A program made the translations under genes and the position numbers. A stretch of DNA of 64,000 bases from Talpa occidentalis (Eukaryota > Chordata > Mammalia > Eulipotyphla > Talpidae): the NCBI RefSeq assembly GCF_014898055.3, contig NW_023604295.1, positions 69,332,545-69,396,544 on the forward strand. Direction: 5' to 3'. Every line of letters starts with the position of its first letter. Position 1 is the stretch's first letter. Below the pieces are notes generated by a model. That model had not been told where the DNA came from, searched no databases, and worked only from the letters and a program-made list of their open reading frames with translations. This document shows, piece after piece, positions 1 through 10,129 of the stretch.

Positions 1-161
1 AGCAGACCTCTCCTGACTCACCCGCTGCTCCCCACAGCAGTGTATTACAGTTGATCTGCCTGTTCTCTTCCACACTCTGTCTCTGGTGAAACCTCTCACC
101 CCCACAACTCTGCCTTGTACCCCAGTTGTTCTTGTATGTATAAATAAATAAATCTTTAAAA
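1..161 (+). mobile_element. tRNA-derived T+ SINE, cut by window start
   Basis: The 3' body and tail of the resident SINE. It opens in the conserved AGCAGACCTCTCCTG block, runs through CAGCAGTGTATT and the CTCTGGTGAA motif, and ends TATGTATAAATAAATAAATC followed by TTTAAAAA. The TATG(T/C)ATAAATAAA tail puts it in the older subgroup. The head lies outside the window. Confidence 0.9.
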
Positions 162-1095
162 ATGTGCAGTGTTCACTAAATCCTAAATATAATTTTAGAA
201 ACACAACATTTCTTAGCTATAGTTCAAGTCTAAAAACAGTGTAGGGATTGTTAAATACTTTTAATAAAATTTATCAAACACAGGAATTCCTTATAGTACT
301 GTATTTGGTTATTATATGTGTGTGTATGGTGATACATGTTCATGTATATTAAAATGATAATCAAAATTTAAATTTAAAATTGTATATTATGTTTTGAGAT
401 ATTTAAGTAGTCTAATTTTTATCTCTTCAGAGAGACTTTGCACTTACATCCTGACATGATATTGTTCTATTATAAAACAACTGCAGAAAAATACCCATTA
501 ACTAGTATTTGACTAGTTTGTGTGTGTATATATATATATATAGAATATTATATATATATAGAATATTACATATATATATTATTGAATTTTTTACCTGATG
601 TTCAGTAGTTAGAATGAATTGCACTTGAGAAATAAAATAATAACCCTATTTGATTTTTAAGACTATACAGGATCTAATTTGCATATAATACTTTAAAAAT
701 TAATTTTTGAATTACAGTTACTTTTAAAAAATTATTCTGACAATATAGTTGATGAAGGTTATGCCACTTCTTATCTGTGATAATTCTTATATATAAAATC
801 TATACAGATGCCAGAGATCCATTTCCCAGTATGTCTAAGTTGCCTACATCTTGGTATTTTCAGTAAAAATGATTTAAAATTACACGTATACATTCATTTA
901 ATCCTTGAATGTGTCAAATAAATTTTGGTAACTATTGCACAAACTTCCGATAGAAAATTAGGTGTGATTCAATGCAATATTTTTTTAATCTGGCTAACAA
1001 AAATAAGCCATATTTAGGTAAATTTGAATACTCACAACAAGATAGAAAGTAAAAATGTTATAAGAAAATGATATATAACCATGCTAATTATTGCT
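162..1095. other. AT-rich unique DNA with a TG/TA microsatellite
   Basis: No gene or recognisable interspersed repeat. About 519-580 is a (TG)n then (TA)n dinucleotide tract, with TAGAATATTA-type units repeated twice inside it. The rest is unremarkable AT-rich sequence. Confidence 0.7.
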
Positions 1096-1340
1096 TTGTT
1101 TTTTGCCCTTAGAAGAACTGGGTGTAGGACAGAGGTTTGGGGATGGGGTGAGAGGATTCACAATAGAGAGACTGGGGAGCACAAGAGGTGGATTTAGTGA
1201 AATATACAGCTAAGGGGAGCAGCAGGCGGACAGAAGAGTTCTGCTGCACGTATATGGGTTAGCTCCCTAGGTGGGGATTGAACTCAGGAAAAAGAGGTGA
1301 TAGTGCTGAGACTTAACCTCTAGACAACAAGGGAGACCCT
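1096..1340 (-). mobile_element. T+ SINE, older subgroup, diverged
   Basis: Minus-strand copy: reading the plus strand, the tail side comes first (AGAAGAACTGGGTGTAGGAC), then GAGAGGATTCAC, GGGGAGCAGCAGG, and the head end AACAAGGGAGACCC. The AATAAA tail is largely lost. The direct repeat TAATTATTGC lies at 1085-1094 and 1340-1349, a plausible target-site duplication (TSD). Confidence 0.85.
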
Positions 1341-1427
1341 AATTATTGCAAATTTTTGAAAGAGTGATCTGCCCTGTATAATATAGTCTCTAAAACTGAT
1401 CAGTTATATAAACAAAGAGGACTTAAT

Positions 1428-1559
1428 CCCCTCAGCAGTGCATTGCAGTAGATCTGCCTTTTCTGCTCCCACTATGTCTCTGTTGAATCCTCTCACCTCC
1501 CCACATCTCTGGTCTGCATCCTACTTCTTGTACACATAAATAAATAAATCTTTTAAAAA
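1428..1559 (+). mobile_element. 5'-truncated T+ SINE with perfect TSD
   Basis: Contains only the 3' half of the SINE. It begins at CCCTCAGCAGTGCATTGCAG and ends in TACACATAAATAAATAAATC plus a T run and A run. The 10-bp repeat AGGACTTAAT directly abuts both sides (1418-1427 and 1560-1569), so the element appears to have integrated already truncated and was not cut later. The tRNA-like promoter half is absent. Confidence 0.9.
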
Positions 1560-1569
1560 AGGACTTAAT

Positions 1570-3178
1570 TACACATGTAGAACAAATAAATATAACAACA
1601 AAAATCAGTTTCGCTCTATAGCTATTACAAAACACATTTAGATCCTGGCATGAAAATTAAATAGCATTACTAGAAAACCAAGAAGCCATCACTGAGGATT
1701 TTTTTTTTTTAATAGTGGAAGAAAAGTTTTGATTTTTTTTTAACCTTGGAATAAAAATGTATAGCAGTAAAAACCCTTGGAGAAAATATGTAGCAGTCAT
1801 CTTCTAGAGGCTAACAAGCAGATTGCTTCTGTCTCCCTTAGCAGGAAAACGGGAGAAGTACAGCAATAAGAAATAAACAGTATCAAATAAATAAAAACTC
1901 AATTCTAACCTTCAAAGATGGGCAATAATAGATTTACTTTAATGTAAACTCATAATTGCTCTGGCCCCCTTCTTCTAAAAAATATACTTAAATGTAAGCC
2001 ATAAATATGAAATTTATGCTGTTGTTTTAAATGTTTTGATTCCTTGACTGTTACATAGTCACATGTGCAAATCATTTAAGTAGAAAAGAATCTCAAGGAA
2101 AAAACGACTGAAAAAATGGGTTTCATGCACTTGAATAAAATACTGTCCTTAGTTATCAGTAAAAAAATTCTCTTCATAAATTATTTAAAGAGGAGAAACC
2201 TAAGCAGCATAGTACAAAAGATAGGGGAATGGAGGTCTGTTGGCAGATACCAACAACTGTTCCGGAAATGACCACCAAATAATAAGAGAGCAGTGGGCTG
2301 CAGATACAAAAATTCTTTTACACTTGTTAAAAGAAATATTCAAGAATGAAGACAAAACATACTTATCAAAATTTTAGATAATACTAAGCTAATTGTAGGG
2401 TTGGCTGTAGTTAATAAAATAAGAAACAATCAAAGCAAAAAAAAATTAGATCACAGCAAAAAACAAATTTTAACATAGATATGCTAATTTTGTTTATATT
2501 TAAAAACAATATTACAATTACAGATTAGAAGAGGTATTAGTTAATAAGATTTTATAAGAAGTGAAGACATCTTGGGATTTTTCTTGTTAATATTTATCAA
2601 AATGATGGAGCTATTGAAAATTTTCAATCAGTCTCAGGACACATGAATTACTGTTATTGATTATTCTGGATCTTGCGAAGACAGAATTCTACAATACTTT
2701 TTTTTTGGGGGGTAGACCATATCTCAGTACCATATCTCATATATTCAAGTAGACCATGTCTTAGTACTATAGGCAGTCTCATATATTCAATGTGTCAATT
2801 TGGTTATACTGAAAAGTTACATATCCAGATGATAAAAGAACTTTGAAAAATAGTTAAGAAATTTCTGTAGGACTATCAAATAGACTCATAAAATTTAAGT
2901 TTATAAATCCCAAGGGCACCTTGGTCCTAATCTAACCTTTTCATTTAAAGAAGAGACTAGTTTAGAAGCTATAATCAAAACCAGAAACAAACACAAGATA
3001 TATCTACCTTGATAGGAAAAAAAAAAAAAGTTTCTAACATATGGAACTCTTTAATTGTAAAAAAAAAAAAAAAAAAAAAAGAATCTGTTCACTTCATCTT
3101 GTAGCCTTACCATCAGTGTGCATGATGAATAAAATCTAGCTGAAGTAATTAATAAAGTGAAATTTAAAGTTACCAAAT
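1570..3178. other. AT-rich unique DNA
   Basis: No gene and no recognised interspersed repeat. It holds an imperfect tandem duplication at 2712-2790 (separate entry) and an A run at about 3061-3080. A weak resemblance to old mammalian repeats around 2915-2980 was too poor to name. Confidence 0.6.
2712..2790. repeat. Imperfect tandem duplication (~37-42 bp unit)
   Basis: Two head-to-tail copies: 2712-2748 and 2749-2790. Both begin GTAGACCAT(A/G)TCT(C/T)AGTAC and both end TCTCATATATTCAA. The second copy is about five bases longer in the middle. The right copy is followed by unrelated sequence. Confidence 0.85.
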
Positions 3179-3450
3179 GGGCCTCCCTGGTGGTGCAAGG
3201 GGTTAGGATGCAACCTGTGGAGCTGTCAGCAGCCTCTGCAGTATGAGTTAGATCCCTGGCTAGGGAGCAAGCCACATGGTGCAGCAGACCTCTCCTGTCT
3301 CGCCCACTGCTCCTCTCAGCAGTGTATTTGAATCAATCTGCCTGTTCTGTTCCCCACTCTGTCTCTGGTGAATCCTCTCACCATCCGTACCTCTGCCCAT
3401 ACCCCAGTTCTTGTATGCATAAATACATAAATAATTCTTTTTTAAAAAAT
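3179..3450 (+). mobile_element. Full-length T+ SINE, older subgroup
   Basis: Begins GGGCCTCCCTGGTGGTGCAA, with box A-like sequence over TGGTGCAAGGGGTTA and a decayed box B (AGTTAGATCCC). The body has AGCAGACCTCTCCTGTCTCG and CTCTGTCTCTGGTGAATCC. It ends TATGCATAAATACATAAATA then TTCTTTTTTAAAAAA, combining polyadenylation-like and Pol III terminator-like signals. Flanks (AAAGTTACCAAAT / AAATTACAAAAT) look like an eroded TSD. Confidence 0.93.
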
Positions 3451-5394
3451 AAATAAAATTACAAAATTATTACCTCCCCAAAACAACATTACAGCAATAT
3501 AAACTCTGAGCTCTAAATTTTCAACTTAATCTAGTATTCTAATTACAAGTGCATATTTGGGGTAATGTCAAAGACATTCTGATTCCTGTCAAAATTGGGA
3601 GGAAAAAAAATATAAGTGTACTTTAGTCTTCTTACTTTTCCACGTTGTATCAGCTCATTTGAGAAGTGTGAGTAAATGTAGGACTCTATTTAGCAAACTT
3701 GGCAGACATCAAATTTTCTTCATTATATTTTGATTTCATTCTAAATGGAAATCTTTTATGCCAGTGTACAAATGGGGATATCATTTACAGATTCATCTCA
3801 GGAACTGCCCTAGAAGTATTTCTCCTCCCACCTAGCTTTGCTAATTGCCTTACCTTCAATTTTTTACCTGTCAGCCCTCATGCAGGCAATTATTCATTTC
3901 CTTCCTCCCCCAATCACCATCTCACCCACTCAGGAAAGCAGACAAAAATACTTTCTGAAAAACCTATGTAAATTTTAAAATAACTAACTTTCACTGTTAT
4001 AGAGTATAATAGGCATCAGACAGAGCAGATCTTTGCTATAATATTTCATGGAATTTAAATGGCCATACCAGTTTTGGACTAGTGCTTAAAAACACTATTT
4101 TATGTCAACAAATTTCTTCTAAACTTGAGTCTTTGATTTTCCTTTACATTAATAGTTTGCTAACCCTATGGAATATTTTTATTTCTCCTTTCAGTTGCAA
4201 ATGTTTTATTTAATAAATTTATATGTAATCATAATAAAACTTGACTGTTTTTGTAAAGACAGATTTCCTTGTATGACTGGGCCTTAACCTGGTCATCTGG
4301 GTTATCATGAAATCATTAAGTACTATTTTGTGTCAATACCAGTAAAGTTGATAGTTAAGATAGAAGTACACTGCTATCACTTATACATAGAAGTGCTACA
4401 TCTAATAATTTTTTCTAAATCCAGGCATTTAGCATATTTTCAATAGAGAGAAGAAGGGAATGTTAAACAAATCAGAGGACAGGATGTTCCAGAAATAAGG
4501 GAGGGTTTGTGCAAAGTCTTGGTGTAACAAAAGGCATGTAGTTCACGTAAATAAGACAATAAAGACTAACAAAGCTACAGATCTCTAGAAGAGTGACAAA
4601 TGTAAATCTGAAGCAGTAAAGAGACATCAGAATATGCACAATGTTATAAAATCTGTATTTATTTCAAAGACATAAGGAAACCACTGGAGAGTTGTAAACA
4701 GTACAGTAGCAAGACAAATACTGTAGCTTTATGGTGGTTTAAAAGAGAGTGAATTTAAAATCAAGGAGATTAAACTCCTAGAATATTCTGTGCAAGAGGT
4801 GAAAGTGGTTATGTTTAGAAATAAAAGAAGCTAAAGTCAATAGTTTACACATTAATTTATTCATGATTATTGGACTCCTGTCAGAGGAACAATGACAATG
4901 GATTAATAGTGGTGCTGGATGCTAAGGTTGCCCTAGAAAGCATAATATATTTACAATGTGTGTACACGTGTGTGTGTGCATATATATAATGTATGTATTT
5001 AAATATGTATATACCATGCACATGTGCATATATGAATTTTGTGTATATGCACATATGTATATATGCAAATTTTAGAAATTAAGAAGAGACAGCTTTTTTT
5101 TAAATTTAGAAATTACGATTATAAGCTACAGCAGAAATTAATACTTTTATAAAGGCCATGATGTGATCTATTTTATAGTATTTTTCAATTTGCTTAAAAT
5201 TAATGTGTTACATGGAGACAATTTGGGGAAAGTGAAAATGTAGACACAAAAGATTAAAAGTAGAGGTACAGGTAGAAAGAAAGGTTGTATCAAAAACCAA
5301 AGTGATGACAGCAGAGACAGGGAAAAAGAGAGAGATTCAAGAAATAATAATATTTAGGAGGAAACAGCAGTGATAATTCAAAATAATTTAGGTA
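3451..5394. other. Unique DNA with one ancient repeat fragment
   Basis: No gene. 4430-4760 is an old mammalian repeat (separate entry). 4960-5070 is a loose TG/TA/CATA-rich tract. The remainder is ordinary AT-rich sequence. An open frame at 3699-3971 has no family features and looks like chance. Confidence 0.6.
4430..4760 (+). repeat. Ancient mammalian interspersed repeat, family not resolved
   Basis: A diverged match to a widespread mammalian repeat remembered by the order 'TTCCAG..., GCAAAG, AGGCAGGAGCATG, ...AAGCCATTGGAGAGTTTTGAGCAG'. Here it reads TTCCAGAAATAAGGGAGGG, then GCAAAGTCTTGG, then GGAAACCACTGGAGAGTTGT. The same family recurs at 23118-23560. I cannot recall the official name with certainty. 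Confidence 0.5.
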
Positions 5395-5986
5395 TTTTTT
5401 AAGATTTATTTTTATTTATACAAGATCTGGGGTACAGGGCCTCTTCGGTGGCACAGTAGTTGAGCCCTGGGCTGTGAAGCTGCCTGCAGCCTCCGCAGTG
5501 CTGGTTCGATCCCTGGCCAATGGCGAGAGTCCCACATGGTGCGCAGACCTCTCCTGCCACCCGCTGCTCCCCTCAGCAGTGTGCTTCGTTGTTCTGCCTG
5601 TTCTGCTTCCCGCTCTGGCTCTGGTGAATTCTCTCACCCTCCCGCACTTCTGACTGTACCCAGTGCTTGTATAAATGAATGAATGAATGAATGAATGAAT
5701 GAATGAATGAATAAATAAATAAATAAATAAATCTTAAAAAAAAGAAGAAGAACTGGGGTACAGGCCAGAAGCATGGGAGGGTGAGAGGATTCACCAGAGA
5801 CAGAGTGGGGAGCAGAACAGACAGATGGACAGAAGACACTTCTGAGGGTAGCAGCAGGAGAGGCAGGAGAGGTGTGCTGCACCATGTGGGTATCTCCCTG
5901 GCCAACTAGGAATCGAACCCGTGCTGCAGAGGCTGTGGACAGCTTCACAGTGTTGTGCTCAACCAGCTGCTTCACTGGGGAGGCCC
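5395..5986 (-). mobile_element. T+ SINE (minus) split by a nested plus-strand SINE
   Basis: The outer copy is in two parts: its tail lies at about 5399-5436 (AAGATTTATTTTTATTTATA) and its body and head at about 5747-5986, ending CTGGGGAGGCCC. A second SINE lies between them. AATTTAGGT at 5387-5395 and AATTTAAGT after 5986 are the likely outer TSD. Confidence 0.88.
5437..5744 (+). mobile_element. Young T+ SINE nested in another SINE's tail
   Basis: Begins GGGCCTCTTCGGTGGCACAG, has an intact-looking box B (GGTTCGATCCC) and body, and ends CAGTGCTTGTATAAATG. Instead of the usual short AAAT tail it carries (GAAT)n then (AAAT)n at about 5677-5731, then TCTTAAAAAAA. Host SINE sequence AAGATCTGGGGTACA on the left and AAGAACTGGGGTACA on the right form the TSD, showing it is the later insertion. 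Confidence 0.92.
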
Positions 5987-6229
5987 AATTTAAGTTTGTT
6001 AAACTAAAGAAAAAGGAGAAATTAAATGATGATTACCTAGACCTTTAACCTGTAAATAAGACTAGGGATTGACTGACATGAGTAACTTCAGAACATACAC
6101 ACATGGATTAGGAACCATTATTACGTTTAGGAAGGTAACATTGTGAGATATACAATGGAGCTAAACTTGGCAGCCAGACTAACTTTACAGATGCCTCATT
6201 TTTTTCAGACAGTTAATGGGTTGATCTTG

Positions 6230-6470
6230 TTTTTTTCTTGCATAGAAGAACTGGAGTGTAGTCTAGAGGTTTGAGGGTGAGAGGATTTACCAGAGACAGA
6301 CTGGGGAGCAGAGCAAGTGGATTTACTGAAATACATTGCTAAGGAAAACAAAGGGTGAGAGAGGAAAGGTCTTCTCTGCCATATGTGGGTTAGCTCCCTG
6401 GCCAGAGATCTAACTCATGCCTTAATCAGTGATAGTGCTGAATTTAACCCGTAGGCTACCAGGGAGGCCC
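6230..6470 (-). mobile_element. T+ SINE, older subgroup
   Basis: Minus-strand copy recognised by TTGCATAGAAGAACTGGAGT at the tail side, GAGGATTTACCAGAGACAGA in the body and CTACCAGGGAGGCCC at the head end. The tail is degraded and no clear TSD was found, consistent with an old insertion. Confidence 0.88.
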
Positions 6471-7182
6471 TCAAAACATTGAATGTTGAAAGAGGCAAAC
6501 ATTTTATTGGTTATAAAACTATCAGCAATTTTGGTCAAGTCTTTTTTCTAGTGCATAAAATATCTAAATATTACAATTACATTAAATTGAAAAGATCAAA
6601 GCAATAATCAAAGAAGTAGAAATATTCAAAGTAGTAAAACCACAATAAGAATGAAAGAAATAATGTAGCAGAAGACAATCCCCTGAGATAATTCTTTCTA
6701 TTACTAATTCATAATAGAGTTGGTAAATCTAATATAAGACAGGAGAATCTATAAAACCGTTCCCCATATTTCATTAATAAAAAGATATTCCTAAAAAAAT
6801 TCCTTATGGAAACAATGTGTTTTCTATATCAATTTAATCTCAAGTTAATAATGACTTAATAATTTATGTATATATTTTAATGGCTTAAATATTTCTGCTG
6901 TTCTTATATGGAATAAATCCCCAAATCTGCTTTCTGAAAAATCATTGAGGAAAATGCATTTATCATAATTTTCATAAAATAACTATGTAAACATAAGAAT
7001 GTGTTCTTTAAAACATTTTTTATGTCTCTCCATCTTCAAGCTATCACCAAAATAGAAAAGTAGTTTTTCGCAGAGGTGTACCATTTGCATTATTTAGGAA
7101 TAGCTATGTTCTAAAGCTACAAAGAAAAGAGCAAATGGGTAATGTCTAATAAATATCAAACATTAATTAAAACATAAAATCA
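6471..7182. other. AT-rich unique DNA
   Basis: About 700 bp with no gene, repeat family or structured element that I recognise. Confidence 0.65.
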
Positions 7183-7484
7183 GGGCCTCCCGGTGGCGCA
7201 GCGGTTGAGTGCTGGGTTGCGAAGCTGCCCGCAGCCTCTGCAGCGCTGGTTCGATACCCGGCTGCTCCCCGGCTACCGGAGGAGGGTCCCACATGGCGCG
7301 CAGACCTCTCCTGCCGCCCGCTGCTCCCCTCAGCAGTGTACTTCGGTCCTTCTGCCTGCTCTGCTCCCTGCTCTGGCTCTGGTGAATTCTCTCACCCTTC
7401 CGCGCTTCTTACTTACCCAGTGCATGTATAAAACAAACAAACAAATAAATAAATAAATAACATGCCTCTATTAAAAAAAAAAAC
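7183..7484 (+). mobile_element. Young T+ SINE with box-B-adjacent insertion
   Basis: Begins GGGCCTCCCGGTGGCGCAGC and keeps most CpGs. After box B (GGTTCGATACC) it has an extra CGGCTGCTCCCCGG-type segment absent from most copies. The body reaches TTACCCAGTGCATGTATAAA, then (AAAC)n(AAAT)n to about 7460. The unusual insert CATGCCTCTATT precedes a final A run. AAAACATAAAATCA on the left and AAAACATATAATCA on the right are the TSD. Confidence 0.93.
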
Positions 7485-7493
7485 AAAACATAT

Positions 7494-7550
7494 AATCAAG
7501 GATAAACTTATATAGTCATATACCCTAAATATGACAGTTATTTTGTATAT
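7494..7550. repeat. Local direct repeat, copy 1 (partner at 8686-8744)
   Basis: Begins AATCAAGGATAAA and ends in a 34-nt block (7517-7550, CATATACCC...TTTTGTATAT) that is letter-for-letter identical at 8711-8744. It lies immediately right of the SINE and is not SINE sequence. Confidence 0.9.
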
Positions 7551-7789
7551 TTATATTTATATTTTAAGTTTTTAAGAGTATAGAATTTTAGTTATATTTT
7601 ACTTTCAGTATCTTCAGATTATTGAAAACAATTTTCTATTTTTATAATAGCTGTTAATATTTAAAATATTTGCAATGTGTCCTACATGATCATTTTTACC
7701 AGTAACTATAAATATTGTTCTGTTTTTGTTTTACATGTAACATATAGTCCAAAACTACATATTTATTTTCTATAAAACTCCAGGATTTT
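7551..7789. other. AT-rich unique DNA
   Basis: Short AT-rich interval between the local repeat and the head-only SINE. Nothing recognised. Confidence 0.6.
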
Positions 7790-7911
7790 GGGCCTCCCCT
7801 GGTGGCGCAGCAGTTGAGCGCTGGATTTCCAGGCTGCTCACAGCCTCTGCAGCGCCAGTTTGATCCCTGGCCACCAGCAAGGGTCCCACAAAAAAAAAAA
7901 AAAAAAAAAAC
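7790..7911 (+). mobile_element. Head-only SINE (short form) with poly(A)
   Basis: Contains the SINE head: GGGCCTCCCCTGGTGGCGCA, then box B-like AGTTTGATCCC, then CCACCAGCAAGGGTCCCAC. It then passes directly into about 21 A residues. The pyrimidine-rich body and the AATAAA/terminator tail are absent. The direct repeat CTCCAGGATTTTG (7778-7790 and 7912-7924) brackets it, so this is a complete insertion of a short RNA. Compare 41696-41804 and 55417-55534. Confidence 0.93.
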
Positions 7912-7924
7912 CTCCAGGATTTTG

Positions 7925-9857
7925 TCACATATTATCTACTAGTAAATCATTTAGCTAATATTGAAGATTCCTCCGATTTGTACATGAAGAATTTTTTCCC
8001 CTGTTATTATCATTGGTGCTTCTGACAAGACATTCAAATTTTAACTACTTCTCATGTTCTTGTGTTTTCCCAGTAATAAATCCTATCTCTCATTCATTAA
8101 TGACTTATGCTGTTTTAAAATTTAATGTGAATAAGAATATCCTACAGATAGAACTGTGCAAGCTGAACTTTAACAAGTACAACACATTAACCAACTTGTG
8201 GTGATCTCCATTCGTATTTTAAAATTTTGCCCTTCCATGCCAAGTCTGGAGCAAATGGAAACAGTGCTCTTTGGTTGGAGAGCACAGAACTTAGCAGAGT
8301 TAAAATGTTAGAGATGTTGGACAAATTAAATGCTAGCTAATAGGCTAACAAAAATTATTTTGCATCTCTTGCTGATATTATTAATGTGCAGAAAATTCTA
8401 TTATTTATAACATTAACACTGCCCCCTCAAGAAAAAAGAACAAAATTTAGACCAAGAAAGATTTCTACATGCCTTCAGTTCTGCAAATGATCACTGTAAA
8501 TTTCAATACTTATTTGGGATCATCATCTCTAATATTGCCTATATTACCAATTGAGAAACAAGTCTGAGACATGTACCTATATAAAAATCTTAAATTAAGT
8601 AATATAAAATAAACACAAGTATTGTGGATACTTACAATATCTACATAGATTATTTTATAAAATTTAAAAAATGAGTAAGTTTGCAAATCAAGGATAAAAT
8701 TACATAAAGCCATATACCCTAAATATGACAGTTATTTTGTATATACTAGACATAAGTTTTTCCTCTATCCCAATTAAATATCAACTCAATATATTTCTGG
8801 AAAAAAATGAGAAAAGCCAAAATAAGGTTAAAATGTTAGTAGTTAGCAATGCAGAACCAGTAAATGGGATTGAAACATGCTGATAAATAAGTTACATGGA
8901 AATCCAGAGAAATTTCCTCTTCCAGTCAATAGAGATATGGAAAGAAAGAGAAATTCAATTTATTTGGCACATCAACTTTTCAATGCAGAAAAAAAGAACG
9001 TTTTTCAGTATATGAAGATAAACGTAGTGCAAATAGAAAAGAACTGTGGGCAAGAACAACTCATGCTGTCCTATTTTAGTCTGTTTTCTTTAGTGGATTA
9101 AAAATTCAAATCCAAAGCTTGTTTTGAGTACAGACAGTCTAGAAGCCTAAAAGTAAATAAATGTACCCTAATTAATCAAAAAAAAAGTTCTAGTTAAAGG
9201 GGAATATACTACTTCTCAATCCTTAGACCCAAAATATTTTTCTAATAATTGAAATGGAAACCCTTCAAAAACTCTTCTGATAAAAATTTAATTATAATTT
9301 AATGAAAATAATTTATGTGAGTCAAAAGTTCAGTTGATAATGAGCTTTTGGACTAAACTGCCAAACTTGGACACAATCTAGTAGAAAACAGGCACTGAGC
9401 AAAGAATTTAAATGACCTGGATGTGAGGAATGAGGCATTGTATCCAGTTTTTAAATACTCAAATTATTTCATTATAGTTCTGTTGCAAAATACTCAAGAG
9501 AGGAAAATGGGATCATTTTCTAGGGAATCAAGATTTGTCCTAAATTTCTGGAAGATGAAATAATGCCAAAATGTACTAAAACTTATTTTTTAACATAAAA
9601 AATCATGCTTAGAAAACTAACCACATTTTCTAAGTTAAAGATTCAAAATCATTATTTGATTTCTTCAGCATACAGACTACCTCCATGACATTTAAACAGA
9701 TCAGATCAGAGAATTGTTTATTGCTAACCAAAGTGTTAATAAATAATAGTGATAATAAAGAAAATATTCAGCTTTAATACTGATTATTTAGAACTTTATA
9801 TTACAAATAATTCAAATTCATATATTCCCATCTGTTAAAAAGCTTCCCTAGTTGTTT
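7925..9857. other. AT-rich unique DNA with the second local repeat copy
   Basis: No gene. 8686-8744 is copy 2 of the 57-59 bp repeat. Open frames at 8013-8204 and 8877-9101 show no domain, bias or splice context and are taken as chance. Confidence 0.6.
8686..8744. repeat. Local direct repeat, copy 2 (partner at 7494-7550)
   Basis: Begins AATCAAGGATAAAATTACAT and ends with the same 34-nt block as copy 1. The 5' part differs by a few substitutions and a two-base indel. The two copies are about 1.2 kb apart in the same orientation. Confidence 0.9.
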
Positions 9858-10129
9858 TATTTTTTTAAGATTTATTTATTTATAAATACAAGAACAGGGG
9901 TACAGGCCAGAGGTGTGGGGGGAGAGAGGAGAGAGGATTCACCACAGAGAGTGGGGAAAAGAACAGGCAAATTGACTGAAATACACTGCTGAGGGGAGCA
10001 GAAGGTGAGTCAGGGGAGGTCTGCTGTGGCATGTGGGTAACTCCCTGGCCAGGGATCAAACTTGTGCTGCAGTGGCTGCGGTGTGCCTCATAGGTTGCAT
10101 CTTAGCCCCTTGTGCCACAAGGGAGGCCC
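9858..10129 (-). mobile_element. Full-length T+ SINE, older subgroup
   Basis: Plus-strand order: TTTTTTAAGATTTATTTATT tail, ACAGGGGTACAGGCCAGAGG, GAGAGGATTCACCACAGAGA, GGGAGCAGAAGG, head end CACAAGGGAGGCCC. Box B in antisense is decayed (GGATCAAACTTG). The flanks TCCCTAGTTGTTTTA and TCCCTACGTTTTTA look like the TSD. Confidence 0.92.

Noticed and set aside
5573..5975. 110- and 113-codon minus frames with FIHSFIHSFIH repeats
   Set aside because: The peptide repeat is the translated (GAAT)n/(AAAT)n tail of nested SINEs.
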